A DNA stretch of 64,000 nt, taken from assembly GCF_003572205.1 (NCBI RefSeq), contig NZ_QXNY01000001.1:248001-312000 (forward strand). Reading direction: 5' to 3'. Of this stretch, positions 9,636 through 18,706 are shown in pieces. The position numbers were made by a program, and so were the translations under genes. The notes beneath the pieces are model-generated. The model saw only the letters and a list, made by a program, of their open reading frames with translations, did no database searches and was not told where the DNA came from. The first letter of the stretch is position 1. The number at the start of each line of letters is the position of its first letter. The DNA comes from Algihabitans albus. GTDB lineage: Bacteria > Pseudomonadota > Alphaproteobacteria > Kiloniellales > DSM-21159.

Positions 9636-10334
9636 ATGAGTAGCTCCGACGCCTATGTGATGCTGATGTCCAGCCTGCCGAAACCGGGGCCGTTGTTCGT
9701 CGCCAAGCAGACGCCTCTCTCCCGGTTGAAACTCAATATGCGGCTGCGGGTTCTGACCCCCGAAGAAAAGGAGATGCTGAAACTGGTCGAGCAGGCTCTG
9801 CTTTGGCGCCAGCTCCCCATGGAGGTGTCGGACCGCCTGGTGATCGACCGCGGGCGAACCGCCCTGTCCCGCATCGACAACGAAACGCTCCAGTCCATCG
9901 TGCGCGACAGGCTGGAGATCCGCACCTGCGTGGCGGCGCTGCGGCGGCGGTCGCGCGGTGAAGGTCCGCCTCCCGCGGGCAACGCTTGGGGCTTCGGGCG
10001 CTGGGTCGGTCACATCGCCCGGAACTGGAGCGATCCCGCCTTCGCGCTCCAGGGCGTCTTTCCCTGGCTGCACGAGGCCGACCGTCTCATGGCGCGCAAC
10101 GACAGCATTGCGCTCGAGCGCCTGTTGCTGAGCGAAGCCTACAAGCGACTGCAGCGTCTGGAGGGCGAGCATGCCTTCGATTTCGAAGCGGTGGTGATCT
10201 ACGTCCTCAAGTGGAGCATCGTCGACCGCTGGGCGCGCTACAACGCAGAAGCCGCAGCCCGGCGCTTCGAAGATCTGACCGAGACCGGTCTCGCGGACTA
10301 TGCCGCGCTGTCATTCGAAGGAGACGTCCGATGA
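9636..10334 (+). CDS. DUF2764-like V-ATPase accessory subunit
   Basis: A 232-residue soluble protein between the E and A genes. Position, size and sequence character (MSSSDAYVMLMSSLP opening, helical, WSIVDRWARYN near residue 194) match the DUF2764 proteins found in V-ATPase operons of spirochaetes, chlamydiae and Bacteroidetes. There it sits at the same E-x-A position and probably fills the place of the subunit C adaptor. No separate C or F gene is present here. Assignment to DUF2764 is from recall of family features and context; the adaptor function is inference. It overlaps the A gene by four bases. Confidence 0.7.
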   Translation: MSSSDAYVMLMSSLPKPGPLFVAKQTPLSRLKLNMRLRVLTPEEKEMLKLVEQALLWRQLPMEVSDRLVIDRGRTALSRIDNETLQSIVRDRLEIRTCVAALRRRSRGEGPPPAGNAWGFGRWVGHIARNWSDPAFALQGVFPWLHEADRLMARNDSIALERLLLSEAYKRLQRLEGEHAFDFEAVVIYVLKWSIVDRWARYNAEAAARRFEDLTETGLADYAALSFEGDVR

Positions 10335-12229
10335 CGGACACAGTCAGGGAACCCGGCGGCGGCAGCAGGGCAGCGGGCACCGCCTCGGGGACGGCGGGAA
10401 CCGCTTCGCGAAACCATCCGCAGCCAACGGCCCGCGTCGTCGCGGTGCAGGACGATCTCGTCGAGATCGAGGCGGCGGAGGGCGCCGACGGTCAAGCGGG
10501 ACATCTGGTCAAGAACGAGGTGATCTACATCTGCCCGAGCGCGCCCAACGAACGTGGCGAGCAGGAGCGTCTCAAAGCCGAAGTGCTGCGGGTCCGGGGC
10601 GCGACCGCCGATGCACAGGTCTACGAGAGCACCCAGGGCGTCGCCATCGGCGATGCGGTCGAACAGAGCGGCGAGATGCTCTCCGTCGAACTGGGGCCAG
10701 GTCTGCTCGGACAGGTCTACGACGGACTTCAGGCGCCCCTGCCGAAGATCGCGGCGCGCTACGGTATCTTCCTGCCGCGCGGCGTCCAGGTTCCGCCCCT
10801 GGACGCGGCGCAGAAATGGTCTTTCGTCACGAGCGTCGCGAGCGGCGCCGAGGTTGTTGCCGGCGATACCTTGGGCAGCGTCCAGGAAGGGCGTTTCACT
10901 CACAAGATCATGGTGCCCTTCGACTGGCCCGGCACCTTTCGCGTCTCCTGGATCCAGGAAGGCAACTTTCACGTCCATCAGGTCGTGGCGCGCCTGGAGG
11001 ACAAGGCCGGGCGCGAACGCAGCGTTCGCCTGTCGCAGAAGTGGCCCGTCCGCCGCTCCCTGACCGGGGGCCTTCTGAAACGCAGCCTGTCGCGCCGGCT
11101 CTACCCCAACGAACCGGTGATCACGACCCAGCGTCTGATCGATACCTTCTTTCCCATCGCCCGCGGCGGCACGGCCTGCATTCCGGGGCCCTTCGGCGCC
11201 GGCAAGACCGTGCTGCAAAGCCTGATCTCACGCCATTCCTCAGTGGACGTGGTCATCGTCGTCGCCTGCGGCGAACGCGCGGGCGAAGTCGTGGAGACGA
11301 TCAACGAGTTCCCCAAGATGACCGACCCCAAGATGGGCGGCACACTGATGGACCGCACGGTGATCGTCTGCAACACCTCCTCGATGCCGGTCGCGGCCCG
11401 CGAGGCCTCGATCTACACCGGTATCACCCTGGGCGAATATTATCGCCAGATGGGCTACGACGTGCTGCTGATCGCCGACTCGACCTCGCGCTGGGCACAG
11501 GCGATGCGCGAGACCTCCGGTCGCTTGGAGGAGATTCCCGGCGAGGAAGGTTTTCCGGCCTACCTCGAGTCCTCCATCAAGGGAGTCTACGAACGCGCGG
11601 GCGTGATCGAGACCAACGACGGTTCCGTGGGGAGCCTGACCATGATCGGCACCGTCTCCCCCGCCGGCGGCAACTTCGACGAGCCGGTCACCCAATCGAC
11701 CCTGGCGACCGTCAAGTGCTTCCTCGGACTCTCGGCGGACCGCGCCTACAAGCGGTTTTATCCCGCGGTCGATCCGCTGCTCTCCTGGTCGCGCTATCTG
11801 GGCCAGCTCAAGACCTGGTTCGACGCCCACATGGGGGCCGGCTGGACGACACGCGTCGAGGAGATGCAGGCGCTTCTGCAGCGCGGCGACGCGGTCATGC
11901 AGATGATGCAGGTGACCGGCGAGGAAGGAGTCACTCTGGAGGATTTCGTGATCCACCAGAAGGCACTCTTCCTGGATATGGTCTATCTGCAGCAGGATGC
12001 CTTCGATCCGGTCGACGCCTCGGTTCGGCTGGAGCGGCAGCAGCTCACCTTCAACAAGGTTTACGGTCATGTCACCCGGGACTACCGCTTTACGGACAAG
12101 GAAGAGGCGCGCGACTACTTCACCCGTCTCACCGGTCTCTTCAGGAACTTCAACTATGCGGCGGAGGACTCGCCCGACCATGCCGACCTGCTGAAGCAGG
12201 TCGACGCGATGGCTGCGACGGCGCCTTAG
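10331..12229 (+). CDS. atpA: V/A-type ATPase catalytic subunit A
   Basis: The catalytic ATP-binding subunit of the head, 632 residues. The start ATG at 10331 overlaps the previous stop (ATGA); the open frame upstream is overlap only. Residues 1-32 form a Gly/Ala/Ser/Thr-rich extension (SGTAGTAS) not usual in the family. The Walker A loop GPFGAGKT is at 286-293 and GERAGEV with the catalytic Glu is at about 317. The A-specific insertion (non-homologous region, about 125-200) is present, including KWSFVTSVASG. It is the last gene of the operon, followed by a 420-base gap. Confidence 0.96.
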   Translation: MTDTVREPGGGSRAAGTASGTAGTASRNHPQPTARVVAVQDDLVEIEAAEGADGQAGHLVKNEVIYICPSAPNERGEQERLKAEVLRVRGATADAQVYESTQGVAIGDAVEQSGEMLSVELGPGLLGQVYDGLQAPLPKIAARYGIFLPRGVQVPPLDAAQKWSFVTSVASGAEVVAGDTLGSVQEGRFTHKIMVPFDWPGTFRVSWIQEGNFHVHQVVARLEDKAGRERSVRLSQKWPVRRSLTGGLLKRSLSRRLYPNEPVITTQRLIDTFFPIARGGTACIPGPFGAGKTVLQSLISRHSSVDVVIVVACGERAGEVVETINEFPKMTDPKMGGTLMDRTVIVCNTSSMPVAAREASIYTGITLGEYYRQMGYDVLLIADSTSRWAQAMRETSGRLEEIPGEEGFPAYLESSIKGVYERAGVIETNDGSVGSLTMIGTVSPAGGNFDEPVTQSTLATVKCFLGLSADRAYKRFYPAVDPLLSWSRYLGQLKTWFDAHMGAGWTTRVEEMQALLQRGDAVMQMMQVTGEEGVTLEDFVIHQKALFLDMVYLQQDAFDPVDASVRLERQQLTFNKVYGHVTRDYRFTDKEEARDYFTRLTGLFRNFNYAAEDSPDHADLLKQVDAMAATAP

Positions 12230-12649
12230 ATCGAACCGCGTTCGCACGATGAGCATCGGATGAGTCCGGCGCTCGACACCGAAGGTCTGTTGTTCCTTCC
12301 AGCGCGCTCAGACGGTTACGGCGCTTACGAAGCCTCCCTTGTCACCCTCCGTGGCCAGGACAGGGACATCTTTTTGCCGCCAAAAGATATCAGCCCAGTG
12401 CTGCCGGCCAATCGCTGACGGGCCGTGCGGCGGGACGCAGCGGCAGGCGGACCGCTTCGGCGCCGCCTGTCTTGCGTGCTCTCTATGCGAGACCATATGA
12501 AGCTTATTCAGCGGCGACTCGGCCGCCGCCTGGCACGCTGAGCCATTCGGTGCCGGACCAGCCGCTATCCCTAAGAGCCGACGGGCCCGACGAGGTCTGT
12601 CGAACGCCAAGACCGCCCAACCGGGTGGCCGGCATTGTCAGAGGCGTCC
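12230..12649. other. Intergenic region without a convincing gene
   Basis: This 420-base gap separates the V-ATPase operon from the sulfotransferase gene. It holds a 7-bp inverted repeat at 12368-12388 (ATCTTTT, 7-base loop, AAAAGAT), which may be a weak terminator or operator. Possible frames are short, lack a good ribosome site and show weaker third-position GC than neighbours. Nothing else was recognised. Confidence 0.5.
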
Positions 12650-13756
12650 ATGCATCCGCTATTCGGTAGTGCCCCTCACGTTCTGCTGAAGGCTGCGACA
12701 CAGGGCGGCGGCGTGGCGCGGAATCGCTTGCCGATGTTGGCGCTGCTGTTGCTGGCGACCGGCTTGCGATGGCCACTGTCCCTCACGGAGCAGGCGGTTC
12801 AGGCTTCGAAGCTGGCGCGGGCGCGCGGGCAGATCCAGCCGGTGTTCATCATCGGCCACTGGCGCAGCGGAACGACCCACCTCTACAACACCTTGAGCCA
12901 AGGCGACTTCGGTTATGTCACTCCGATCGCCGCCGGTCTGCCGTGGGATCAGGCGGGACTGGCGGCGGGACTGAAGCCGCTTCTGGAGCGCATGCTTCCG
13001 AAACGGCGTTTCATCGACAATATCCCCGTCACACCTCAGTCGCCTCAGGAAGACGAGGTGCCGCTCGCCAACATGACAACCCTGTCGCTCTACCATGCGC
13101 TCTACTTTCCGCAGCGCTTCGAGGCGACCTTCCGCCGCGCCGTCTTCTTCGAGGGAGCTGAACCTGCGGAAATCGAGGCCTGGGAAGCGGCACTGGACTA
13201 CTTCCTGCGCAAAGTCTGGCTGCAGCAGGGCCGTAAGCAACTGCTGATCAAGAACCCCGCCTATACCGGCCGCATCGATCGGCTGAAGACGCTCTACCCC
13301 GAGGCCAAGTTCATTCACACGGTGCGCAATCCATTCGAGGTTTTCGTGTCGATGCGCAATTTCTACGCCAAGCTGCTACCCCGATTCGCGCTGGCCAATT
13401 ATGATCACATCGATATCGACGACTTCATACTGAAGACGCACACGAGGATGATGCGCGACTACCGGACCGCCTGCGCCAAGATCCCGGCGGGCGATCTGGT
13501 CGAGGTGCGCTACGACACGTTGGAGGCCGATCCGATGGGCACCATGCGACAGGTCTACGAAACTCTGAGTCTGCCCGGCTTCGCCGAGACGGAACCGCGA
13601 TTTGCCGCTTACCTGAAGTCGGTCGACGGCTACAGGAAGAATCGCTTCACACTCGACGCCCGGACGATCGCGCGCGTCTCGGAGGCCTGCGCCGACAGTA
13701 TCGACCATTGGAACTTCTCGACGCCGCAGCCGCGAACCGCTGAGGCGGCGGCTTGA
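12650..13756 (+). CDS. Sulfotransferase family protein
   Basis: A predicted PAPS-dependent sulfotransferase of 368 residues. The hallmark 5'-phosphosulfate loop GHWRSGTTHLYNTL lies near residue 69, and the 3'-phosphate-binding region (KFIHTVRNPFEVFVSMRNFY) near residue 221. The ATG at 12650 has AGAGG five bases upstream; a TTG at 12635 is an alternative. The N-terminal hydrophobic stretch (MLALLLLATGLRW) may be a membrane contact. The acceptor is unknown. The next gene starts inside its stop codon, so it forms an operon with the paraoxonase-like and epimerase genes. Confidence 0.85.
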   Translation: MHPLFGSAPHVLLKAATQGGGVARNRLPMLALLLLATGLRWPLSLTEQAVQASKLARARGQIQPVFIIGHWRSGTTHLYNTLSQGDFGYVTPIAAGLPWDQAGLAAGLKPLLERMLPKRRFIDNIPVTPQSPQEDEVPLANMTTLSLYHALYFPQRFEATFRRAVFFEGAEPAEIEAWEAALDYFLRKVWLQQGRKQLLIKNPAYTGRIDRLKTLYPEAKFIHTVRNPFEVFVSMRNFYAKLLPRFALANYDHIDIDDFILKTHTRMMRDYRTACAKIPAGDLVEVRYDTLEADPMGTMRQVYETLSLPGFAETEPRFAAYLKSVDGYRKNRFTLDARTIARVSEACADSIDHWNFSTPQPRTAEAAA

Positions 13757-15015
13757 CCAGCTCGTCGGGCCCGCCGGCGATTGCCGTGCGGCGACGCTCC
13801 AGACGACGCTCGAGATTGCGGACGGCGGCCTTGACGGTCGGACTGACGGCTGCGGTCGGAACGCTGGCCTTGGCCACAGGCGTTCAGCCGAACCTTCTGA
13901 CTTCGTCTGAGCCGAGTGGCCGTTTGGCCGCCTCCTGCCAACCCTTGACAGTGACGGATGCCGCCACGGGCGTACCCCTGCGCGGTATCGAAGATTTGGT
14001 GGCGCTGCCGGACGGGTCACTGCTCTTGTCCGCCCGTGACCGCTGGGCCCTTGAGAGCGGAGAGCCGGAAGGCATCGGAGCGGCAGGTCCGAGCGGGCTC
14101 TTTCATCTCCGCGGCGATTGGGCCGGAGAGCTCGGAATCGGCGACCAAAGGTCTTTGCAAGCCAAGAACCTGACTGCCCGGATCTTACCGGTCTTCCGCC
14201 CGCACGGGATCGATGCCATCGCCGGAAATGACGGAACGATCCGCATCTTCGCCGTCAATCGTGCCGGCGGCGACGAGCAGAGCTCGACAGGGATCGATGT
14301 TTTCGACTTCCGGGAGGAGCGACTGCAGCACGTCACGCGGATCGACGACCCACGGCTCTGTCGAGCCAACGACGTCGCCGCAATCGATGGTCGGCGCGCA
14401 CTGGTCACCCTCGACACGGCGGCCTGCGATCGGATTGGCAATTGGCGTGAACTGGTGTTCGGACCGCCCGAGGGATCGGTTGTACGCCTGACACTGCCCG
14501 ATCCGAAGGACAGCGGCTCTCTTGGCGAAGCGCAGCTAACGCCCGTCGCCACAGGCCTTCGCTTTGCCAATGGCATCGCCATCGGCGACGGATCGGTCTG
14601 GGTGGCCGAGACTCGCGGCCAGAGGCTGCTGCGTCTGCCGCTTGCGACGGCTTTGGAAGACGGTACCGAGCCCGAAACGAGCCCCGCTTCTGCTTTCGCG
14701 CGGATCCCTCTACCGGCCTCTCCCGACAACCTGACAATGACCGGCGCGGGCGATCTGCTGGTAACGCAGCACCCCTCCCTGCTGCGCCTCGCGCTGCATC
14801 GCGCAGCCTGGCTGCGTCGGGAGGGAGCCGGCACCCGTGTCGACAGGCTCGCGATCGACGAGTCGGTGGAGGCCGAACCGCGCTTGGAGTGGTTGGACCC
14901 GAAGGGTGCCATGCTGTCGGCAGGAACGGTCGCCCTTGAGGCGTCCGATGGCCTGGTTGTCGGTTCCGTAACGGCCGCAGGTTTAGCTTGGTGCCCCGAG
15001 CCGGGCCAAACTTGA
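13753..15015 (+). CDS. Paraoxonase/arylesterase-like beta-propeller
   Basis: A predicted calcium-dependent lactonase/arylesterase of 420 residues. The TTG start overlaps the upstream TGA. An Arg-rich N-terminus and a hydrophobic segment at 24-44 suggest a signal anchor. All paraoxonase-1 calcium-site residues have counterparts in order: Glu80 (GIEDLV), Asn206 (RANDV), Asn273 (FANGI), Asp325-Asn326 (SPDNLTM). His151 (RPHGI) corresponds to the active-site His. Cys62 and Cys414 could form the ring-closing disulfide. Substrate is unknown; lactones, including acyl-homoserine lactones, are plausible. A generic SMP-30-type propeller is the alternative. Confidence 0.72.
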   Translation: MTSSSGPPAIAVRRRSRRRSRLRTAALTVGLTAAVGTLALATGVQPNLLTSSEPSGRLAASCQPLTVTDAATGVPLRGIEDLVALPDGSLLLSARDRWALESGEPEGIGAAGPSGLFHLRGDWAGELGIGDQRSLQAKNLTARILPVFRPHGIDAIAGNDGTIRIFAVNRAGGDEQSSTGIDVFDFREERLQHVTRIDDPRLCRANDVAAIDGRRALVTLDTAACDRIGNWRELVFGPPEGSVVRLTLPDPKDSGSLGEAQLTPVATGLRFANGIAIGDGSVWVAETRGQRLLRLPLATALEDGTEPETSPASAFARIPLPASPDNLTMTGAGDLLVTQHPSLLRLALHRAAWLRREGAGTRVDRLAIDESVEAEPRLEWLDPKGAMLSAGTVALEASDGLVVGSVTAAGLAWCPEPGQT

Positions 15016-15039
15016 GACGAGCGATGGTCGAGACAAGCC

Positions 15040-16113
15040 ATGTCTGAATCTACTTTACAAGACTCCACCTCTCGAGACCTGAGGAACCGTTTAAGCGTCG
15101 ATCTGGTCACCGGCGGTCACGGCTTTATCGGCCGCCATCTGGTTCGGCAGCTCCAGCGCGGCGGTCGGAGCGTGCGCATTCTGGATCTCACGGAACCGGC
15201 GGACGCGATCGCGCCCGCTGTGGAGACGATCGTCGGGTCCGTGACCGACCCGACTATCGTGGCTCGCGCCGTCCAAGGTGTGGAGCGGGTGTTCCATGTT
15301 GCCGGCGACCCCAACCTCTGGCGCGCCGACAAGGCCGCCTTCGATCGCATCAATCACCAGGGGACGCGCCTGGTGCTAGACGCGGCAGCCGCAGCCGGCG
15401 TCCGCGCCTTCGTCCATACCTCCAGCGCCGCGATTCTACCGTTCGGCCGGGTCTCGACGCTGCTGCCGGATGACGACGCGGACAGGCTGGCCCCGGCAAC
15501 CATGCCCGGGCCCTATGCGCGTTCAAAACTGGCGGCGGAACGCGCCGCCTTGGCCGCGGCACGGAACGGTTTGCCGGTGACCATCGTCAGCCCGAGTCTG
15601 CCGATCGGGGCCGACGACAGGTATCTGACGCCGCCAATGACGATGATTCGCGATCTTCTGTACCAGCGGACACCGGCCTACATCGACTTCGACGTCAGTT
15701 TCATCGATGTCCGCGATCTGGCGCGCGGCCTGATCTACGCCGCCGAGCGAGGCAAGCCGGGTCATCGCTACGTTCTGGGCCATCCGCCGATGAGCTTTTC
15801 AACATTTCTAGAACGGCTGGAGGCGATCAGCGGCGTGGCCATGCCGCGCCGGGTCCTGCCGACCGGCTTGGCCCTGGCTGCGGCCTGGGTGTCGGAGTTC
15901 CTGGCCGACCATATCACCCGGCGGCCGCCCCGCGCCTCGCTGGAGGGCGTACGAATGGCGACGCCGCCGATCCACCTGCCTTTCGAGGACTCGGCCCGGG
16001 CCCTGGGGCTCGATCTACGCCCCCTCGACGAGTCTCTGCGGACCGCCGTGGCCTGGCTGCGGGCCAGCGAGGAGGACCAGAGTCGACGTCGGGCGTCCCA
16101 GGGGGCCGACTAA
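15040..16113 (+). CDS. NAD-dependent epimerase/reductase (extended SDR)
   Basis: An extended short-chain dehydrogenase/reductase of 357 residues. The Rossmann glycine motif GGHGFIGRH is near residue 27, and the catalytic Ser region HTSSAAIL and YARSKLAAERA (YxxxK) are near residues 128 and 154. It resembles 3-beta-hydroxysteroid dehydrogenase or dihydroflavonol-4-reductase-type members. Substrate cannot be assigned. It is the third gene of the sulfotransferase group, with a 24-base spacer, and converges on the ABC transporter operon. Confidence 0.85.
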   Translation: MSESTLQDSTSRDLRNRLSVDLVTGGHGFIGRHLVRQLQRGGRSVRILDLTEPADAIAPAVETIVGSVTDPTIVARAVQGVERVFHVAGDPNLWRADKAAFDRINHQGTRLVLDAAAAAGVRAFVHTSSAAILPFGRVSTLLPDDDADRLAPATMPGPYARSKLAAERAALAAARNGLPVTIVSPSLPIGADDRYLTPPMTMIRDLLYQRTPAYIDFDVSFIDVRDLARGLIYAAERGKPGHRYVLGHPPMSFSTFLERLEAISGVAMPRRVLPTGLALAAAWVSEFLADHITRRPPRASLEGVRMATPPIHLPFEDSARALGLDLRPLDESLRTAVAWLRASEEDQSRRRASQGAD

Positions 16114-16140
16114 AGAGAACTCTCGAGCCAGGAAATGCCG

Positions 16141-17808
16141 TTACGGTCCGGCGGCCTGCGGGGCGAGGCTGTCGTCCGGACTGTCGTCGAACAGACCGAA
16201 AGTCCAGTTCCGGCCCGGTGCCGCCTCGAACAGGCTCTTGGTATAGGCATGCTGCGGATCGGCGAAGAGCTCCGCCGTGCGGCCCGACTCCACCACGACG
16301 CCGCGATGCATGACGGCAACGCTGTCGCAGACCTGGGCCGCGACACGCAGGTCGTGAGTGATGAACAGCATCGCCAGATCGAACTTCTCGCGTACGTCGT
16401 CCAGCAGCTCCAGAACCTGCGCCTGAACGGACACGTCGAGGGCCGAAACCGCCTCGTCGGCAACCAGGACTTCCGGCTCCATGGCCAAGGCGCGCGCAAT
16501 GCAGATCCGCTGACGTTGTCCGCCGGAGAACTGATGGGGGTAACGCTCCACCGCCTTGGGGTCCAGACCGACCAGATTCATGAGATCGGCTGCGCGCTCC
16601 CAGGCCTTCTTCTTGGAAAGCCCAAAGTTCATCGGGCCTTCGACGATCGACTGGCCGACCGTGCGCCGGGGATTCAGCGAACGGTAGGGGTCCTGAAAGA
16701 CGATCTGCACCCGGCGGCGATGATGACGGAGCAGGCGTGTCGGCAGCAGCGCAATGTCGTCGTCGTCGATGAAGATCTGGCCCCCGGTCGGGTCGATCAG
16801 GCGGACGATACAGCGCGCCACGGTCGACTTGCCGGACCCCGACTCGCCGACGATGCCCAGTGTCTCGCCGCGACGCACATCGAGGGTGACGTCCTTGGCC
16901 GCATGCACCTCGCGCGCCTTCTGGAAGAATCCGCCGCCGCCATAAACCTTGTTGAGGTCACGGGTCGAGAGCACGATGCGGTTCTTCTCCGCCTTCTCCC
17001 GGTGCCGCGGCGTCAGACTGGGCACGGAGGAGATCAACATGCGGGTGTAGGGATGCTGCGGGGACTTCAGCAGACGTTCCGTCGGTCCCTCCTCAACCAC
17101 CTTGCCGGTCTGCATGACCACCACCCGGTCCGCGATATCCGCGACCACTCCAAAGTCGTGGGTGATGAAGAGCACGCCCGTATTGTGTTCGCGCTGGATG
17201 TCCTTGATCAGCTTGAGGATCTGCGCCTGAGTCGTGACGTCCAGCGCCGTCGTCGGCTCGTCCGCGATCAGCAGGGCCGGCTCCAGCGCCAGGGCCGCCG
17301 CGATCATGATCCGCTGACGCTGGCCGCCCGAGAGCTGATGGGGATAGCTGTGACGCATCTTCAGCGGATCGGGCAGACGCACGGCCTCCATCACCTCGAG
17401 CACGCGGGCGGCGCGCTGCTTTTCCGACAGGTCGGTATGGATGCGCAGCACTTCGTCGATCTGGTGTCCGACCCGGTGCACCGGGTTCAGAGCCGTCATC
17501 GGTTCCTGGAAGATCATCGACATACGGGCCCCGCGCAGGTCGCGCAGCTGCTGCGGCGTCTTCTCCAGAAGGTTCTCGCCCTGCAGTCGGATCGCCCCCT
17601 TGACCGGGTTCAACTGCTTCCGTGGCAGCAAGCCCATGACCGTGTGAGCCGTTACCGACTTGCCGGAGCCGGACTCGCCGACCACGCAGAGAATCTCCTG
17701 CTTGTGCACGGCAAAGGAGACATCTTGCACCGCGTAGGATCGGTCCGCGCCGGCCGGCAGCGTGACCGAGAGGCCGTCGACCTCCAGGACGGGCTGTTCG
17801 CTGGTCAT
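16141..17808 (-). CDS. ABC transporter, two fused ATP-binding domains (Dpp/Opp type)
   Basis: This protein supplies ATP hydrolysis for peptide-type uptake. The ~555-residue protein carries two complete nucleotide-binding domains. The first has GESGSGKS and LSGGQRQR; the second (from about residue 290) has GESGSGKSTVARC and FSGGQRQR. It is a fusion of the usual DppD and DppF. The start at 17808 is chosen over an in-frame start at 17868 because GAGGTGG precedes it and the longer form overlaps the permease gene. It is last in the operon SBP-permease-permease-ATPase. Confidence 0.93.
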   Translation of the reverse strand: MTSEQPVLEVDGLSVTLPAGADRSYAVQDVSFAVHKQEILCVVGESGSGKSVTAHTVMGLLPRKQLNPVKGAIRLQGENLLEKTPQQLRDLRGARMSMIFQEPMTALNPVHRVGHQIDEVLRIHTDLSEKQRAARVLEVMEAVRLPDPLKMRHSYPHQLSGGQRQRIMIAAALALEPALLIADEPTTALDVTTQAQILKLIKDIQREHNTGVLFITHDFGVVADIADRVVVMQTGKVVEEGPTERLLKSPQHPYTRMLISSVPSLTPRHREKAEKNRIVLSTRDLNKVYGGGGFFQKAREVHAAKDVTLDVRRGETLGIVGESGSGKSTVARCIVRLIDPTGGQIFIDDDDIALLPTRLLRHHRRRVQIVFQDPYRSLNPRRTVGQSIVEGPMNFGLSKKKAWERAADLMNLVGLDPKAVERYPHQFSGGQRQRICIARALAMEPEVLVADEAVSALDVSVQAQVLELLDDVREKFDLAMLFITHDLRVAAQVCDSVAVMHRGVVVESGRTAELFADPQHAYTKSLFEAAPGRNWTFGLFDDSPDDSLAPQAAGP

Positions 17809-17818
17809 CCCCGCCACC

Positions 17819-18706
17819 TCACATCTTCTTCGCGATGCGGGGATCGAGAGTGTCTCGGAGGCCGTCACCCAGGATATTGACGGCGAGCACCGTCACGGCG
17901 AGGGCGATGCCCGGAAAGAAGATGATCCAGGGCGTCAGTTGGAAGTAGGCGCGGCCCTCGGCCATGATGTTGCCCCAGCTCGGAACCTCCGGCGGCGTTC
18001 CGGCTCCGACGAAGGACAACAGCGCCTCCAGCAGCATCGCGGAGGCGCAGACGTAGGTGGCCTGCACGATCAGGGGCGGCACGGTATTCGGCAGAACATG
18101 GCGCAGCAGGATCTTCGGCAGGGGCGTGCCGACGGAAATCGCCGCCTCGACGTAGGGTTCCTCGCGGACCGACAGCACCATCGCCCTGACCAGCCGCACC
18201 ACGCGCGGGATTTCGGGAATGGTGATGGCAACGGTCACCGTGACGAGACTGGCGCCGGACAGAGAGACCAGGGCGATCGCCAGCAGAATGCCGGGAATCG
18301 CCATCAGACCGTCCATCACCCGCATCAGGATGGCGTCGAGCAGCCGGATGTAGCCCGCAATCAGGCCGATGATCAGGCCGAAGAAGACGCTGAGCCCCGC
18401 CGCCGACAAGCCGACGATCAAGGAGATACGCGTGCCATAGACCGTGCGGCTGTATATGTCCCGGCCGAACATGTCGGTGCCGAACCAATGTTCGGCGCCG
18501 GGCGCCTGCAGCCGTTCGATGGGATTGAGCGCGATCGGATCGCTCGGTGCCACCACCGGCGCGAAGACCGCGATGAAGACCATGACGATCAGCAGGCTGC
18601 CGCCGATCCCGATGGTGGGATAGCGCTGAAAGACTTGCCGCCGCAACGCCGCGGCACGGGCGCGGAAACCGCCCTGGACAGAGTCGCGTTCGATCAACAG
18701 GGTCAA
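17819..18706 (-). CDS. ABC transporter permease (DppC/OppC type)
   Basis: Inner-membrane permease of the peptide-type transporter, 295 residues, with about six hydrophobic helices. The DppC-type N-terminus (HWFGTDMFGRDIYSRTVYG) is followed by the EAA loop (EPYVEAAISVGTPLPKILLRHVLPN). A TTG at 18706 overlapping the upstream TGA is taken as the start; a much longer frame from 18976 reads through DppB in another phase and has no homology in that part. Coupling with the neighbouring permease supports the short form. Confidence 0.92.
   Translation of the reverse strand: MTLLIERDSVQGGFRARAAALRRQVFQRYPTIGIGGSLLIVMVFIAVFAPVVAPSDPIALNPIERLQAPGAEHWFGTDMFGRDIYSRTVYGTRISLIVGLSAAGLSVFFGLIIGLIAGYIRLLDAILMRVMDGLMAIPGILLAIALVSLSGASLVTVTVAITIPEIPRVVRLVRAMVLSVREEPYVEAAISVGTPLPKILLRHVLPNTVPPLIVQATYVCASAMLLEALLSFVGAGTPPEVPSWGNIMAEGRAYFQLTPWIIFFPGIALAVTVLAVNILGDGLRDTLDPRIAKKM

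Noticed and set aside
12260-12418. 52-codon plus-strand frame after the V-ATPase operon
   Set aside because: No ribosome site, mixed third-position composition and no recognisable domain; treated as chance.
16135-17880. 581-codon plus-strand frame over the ABC ATPase gene
   Set aside because: Antisense shadow: His/Gln/Arg/Asp-rich with no domain, while the minus strand encodes two complete ATPase domains.
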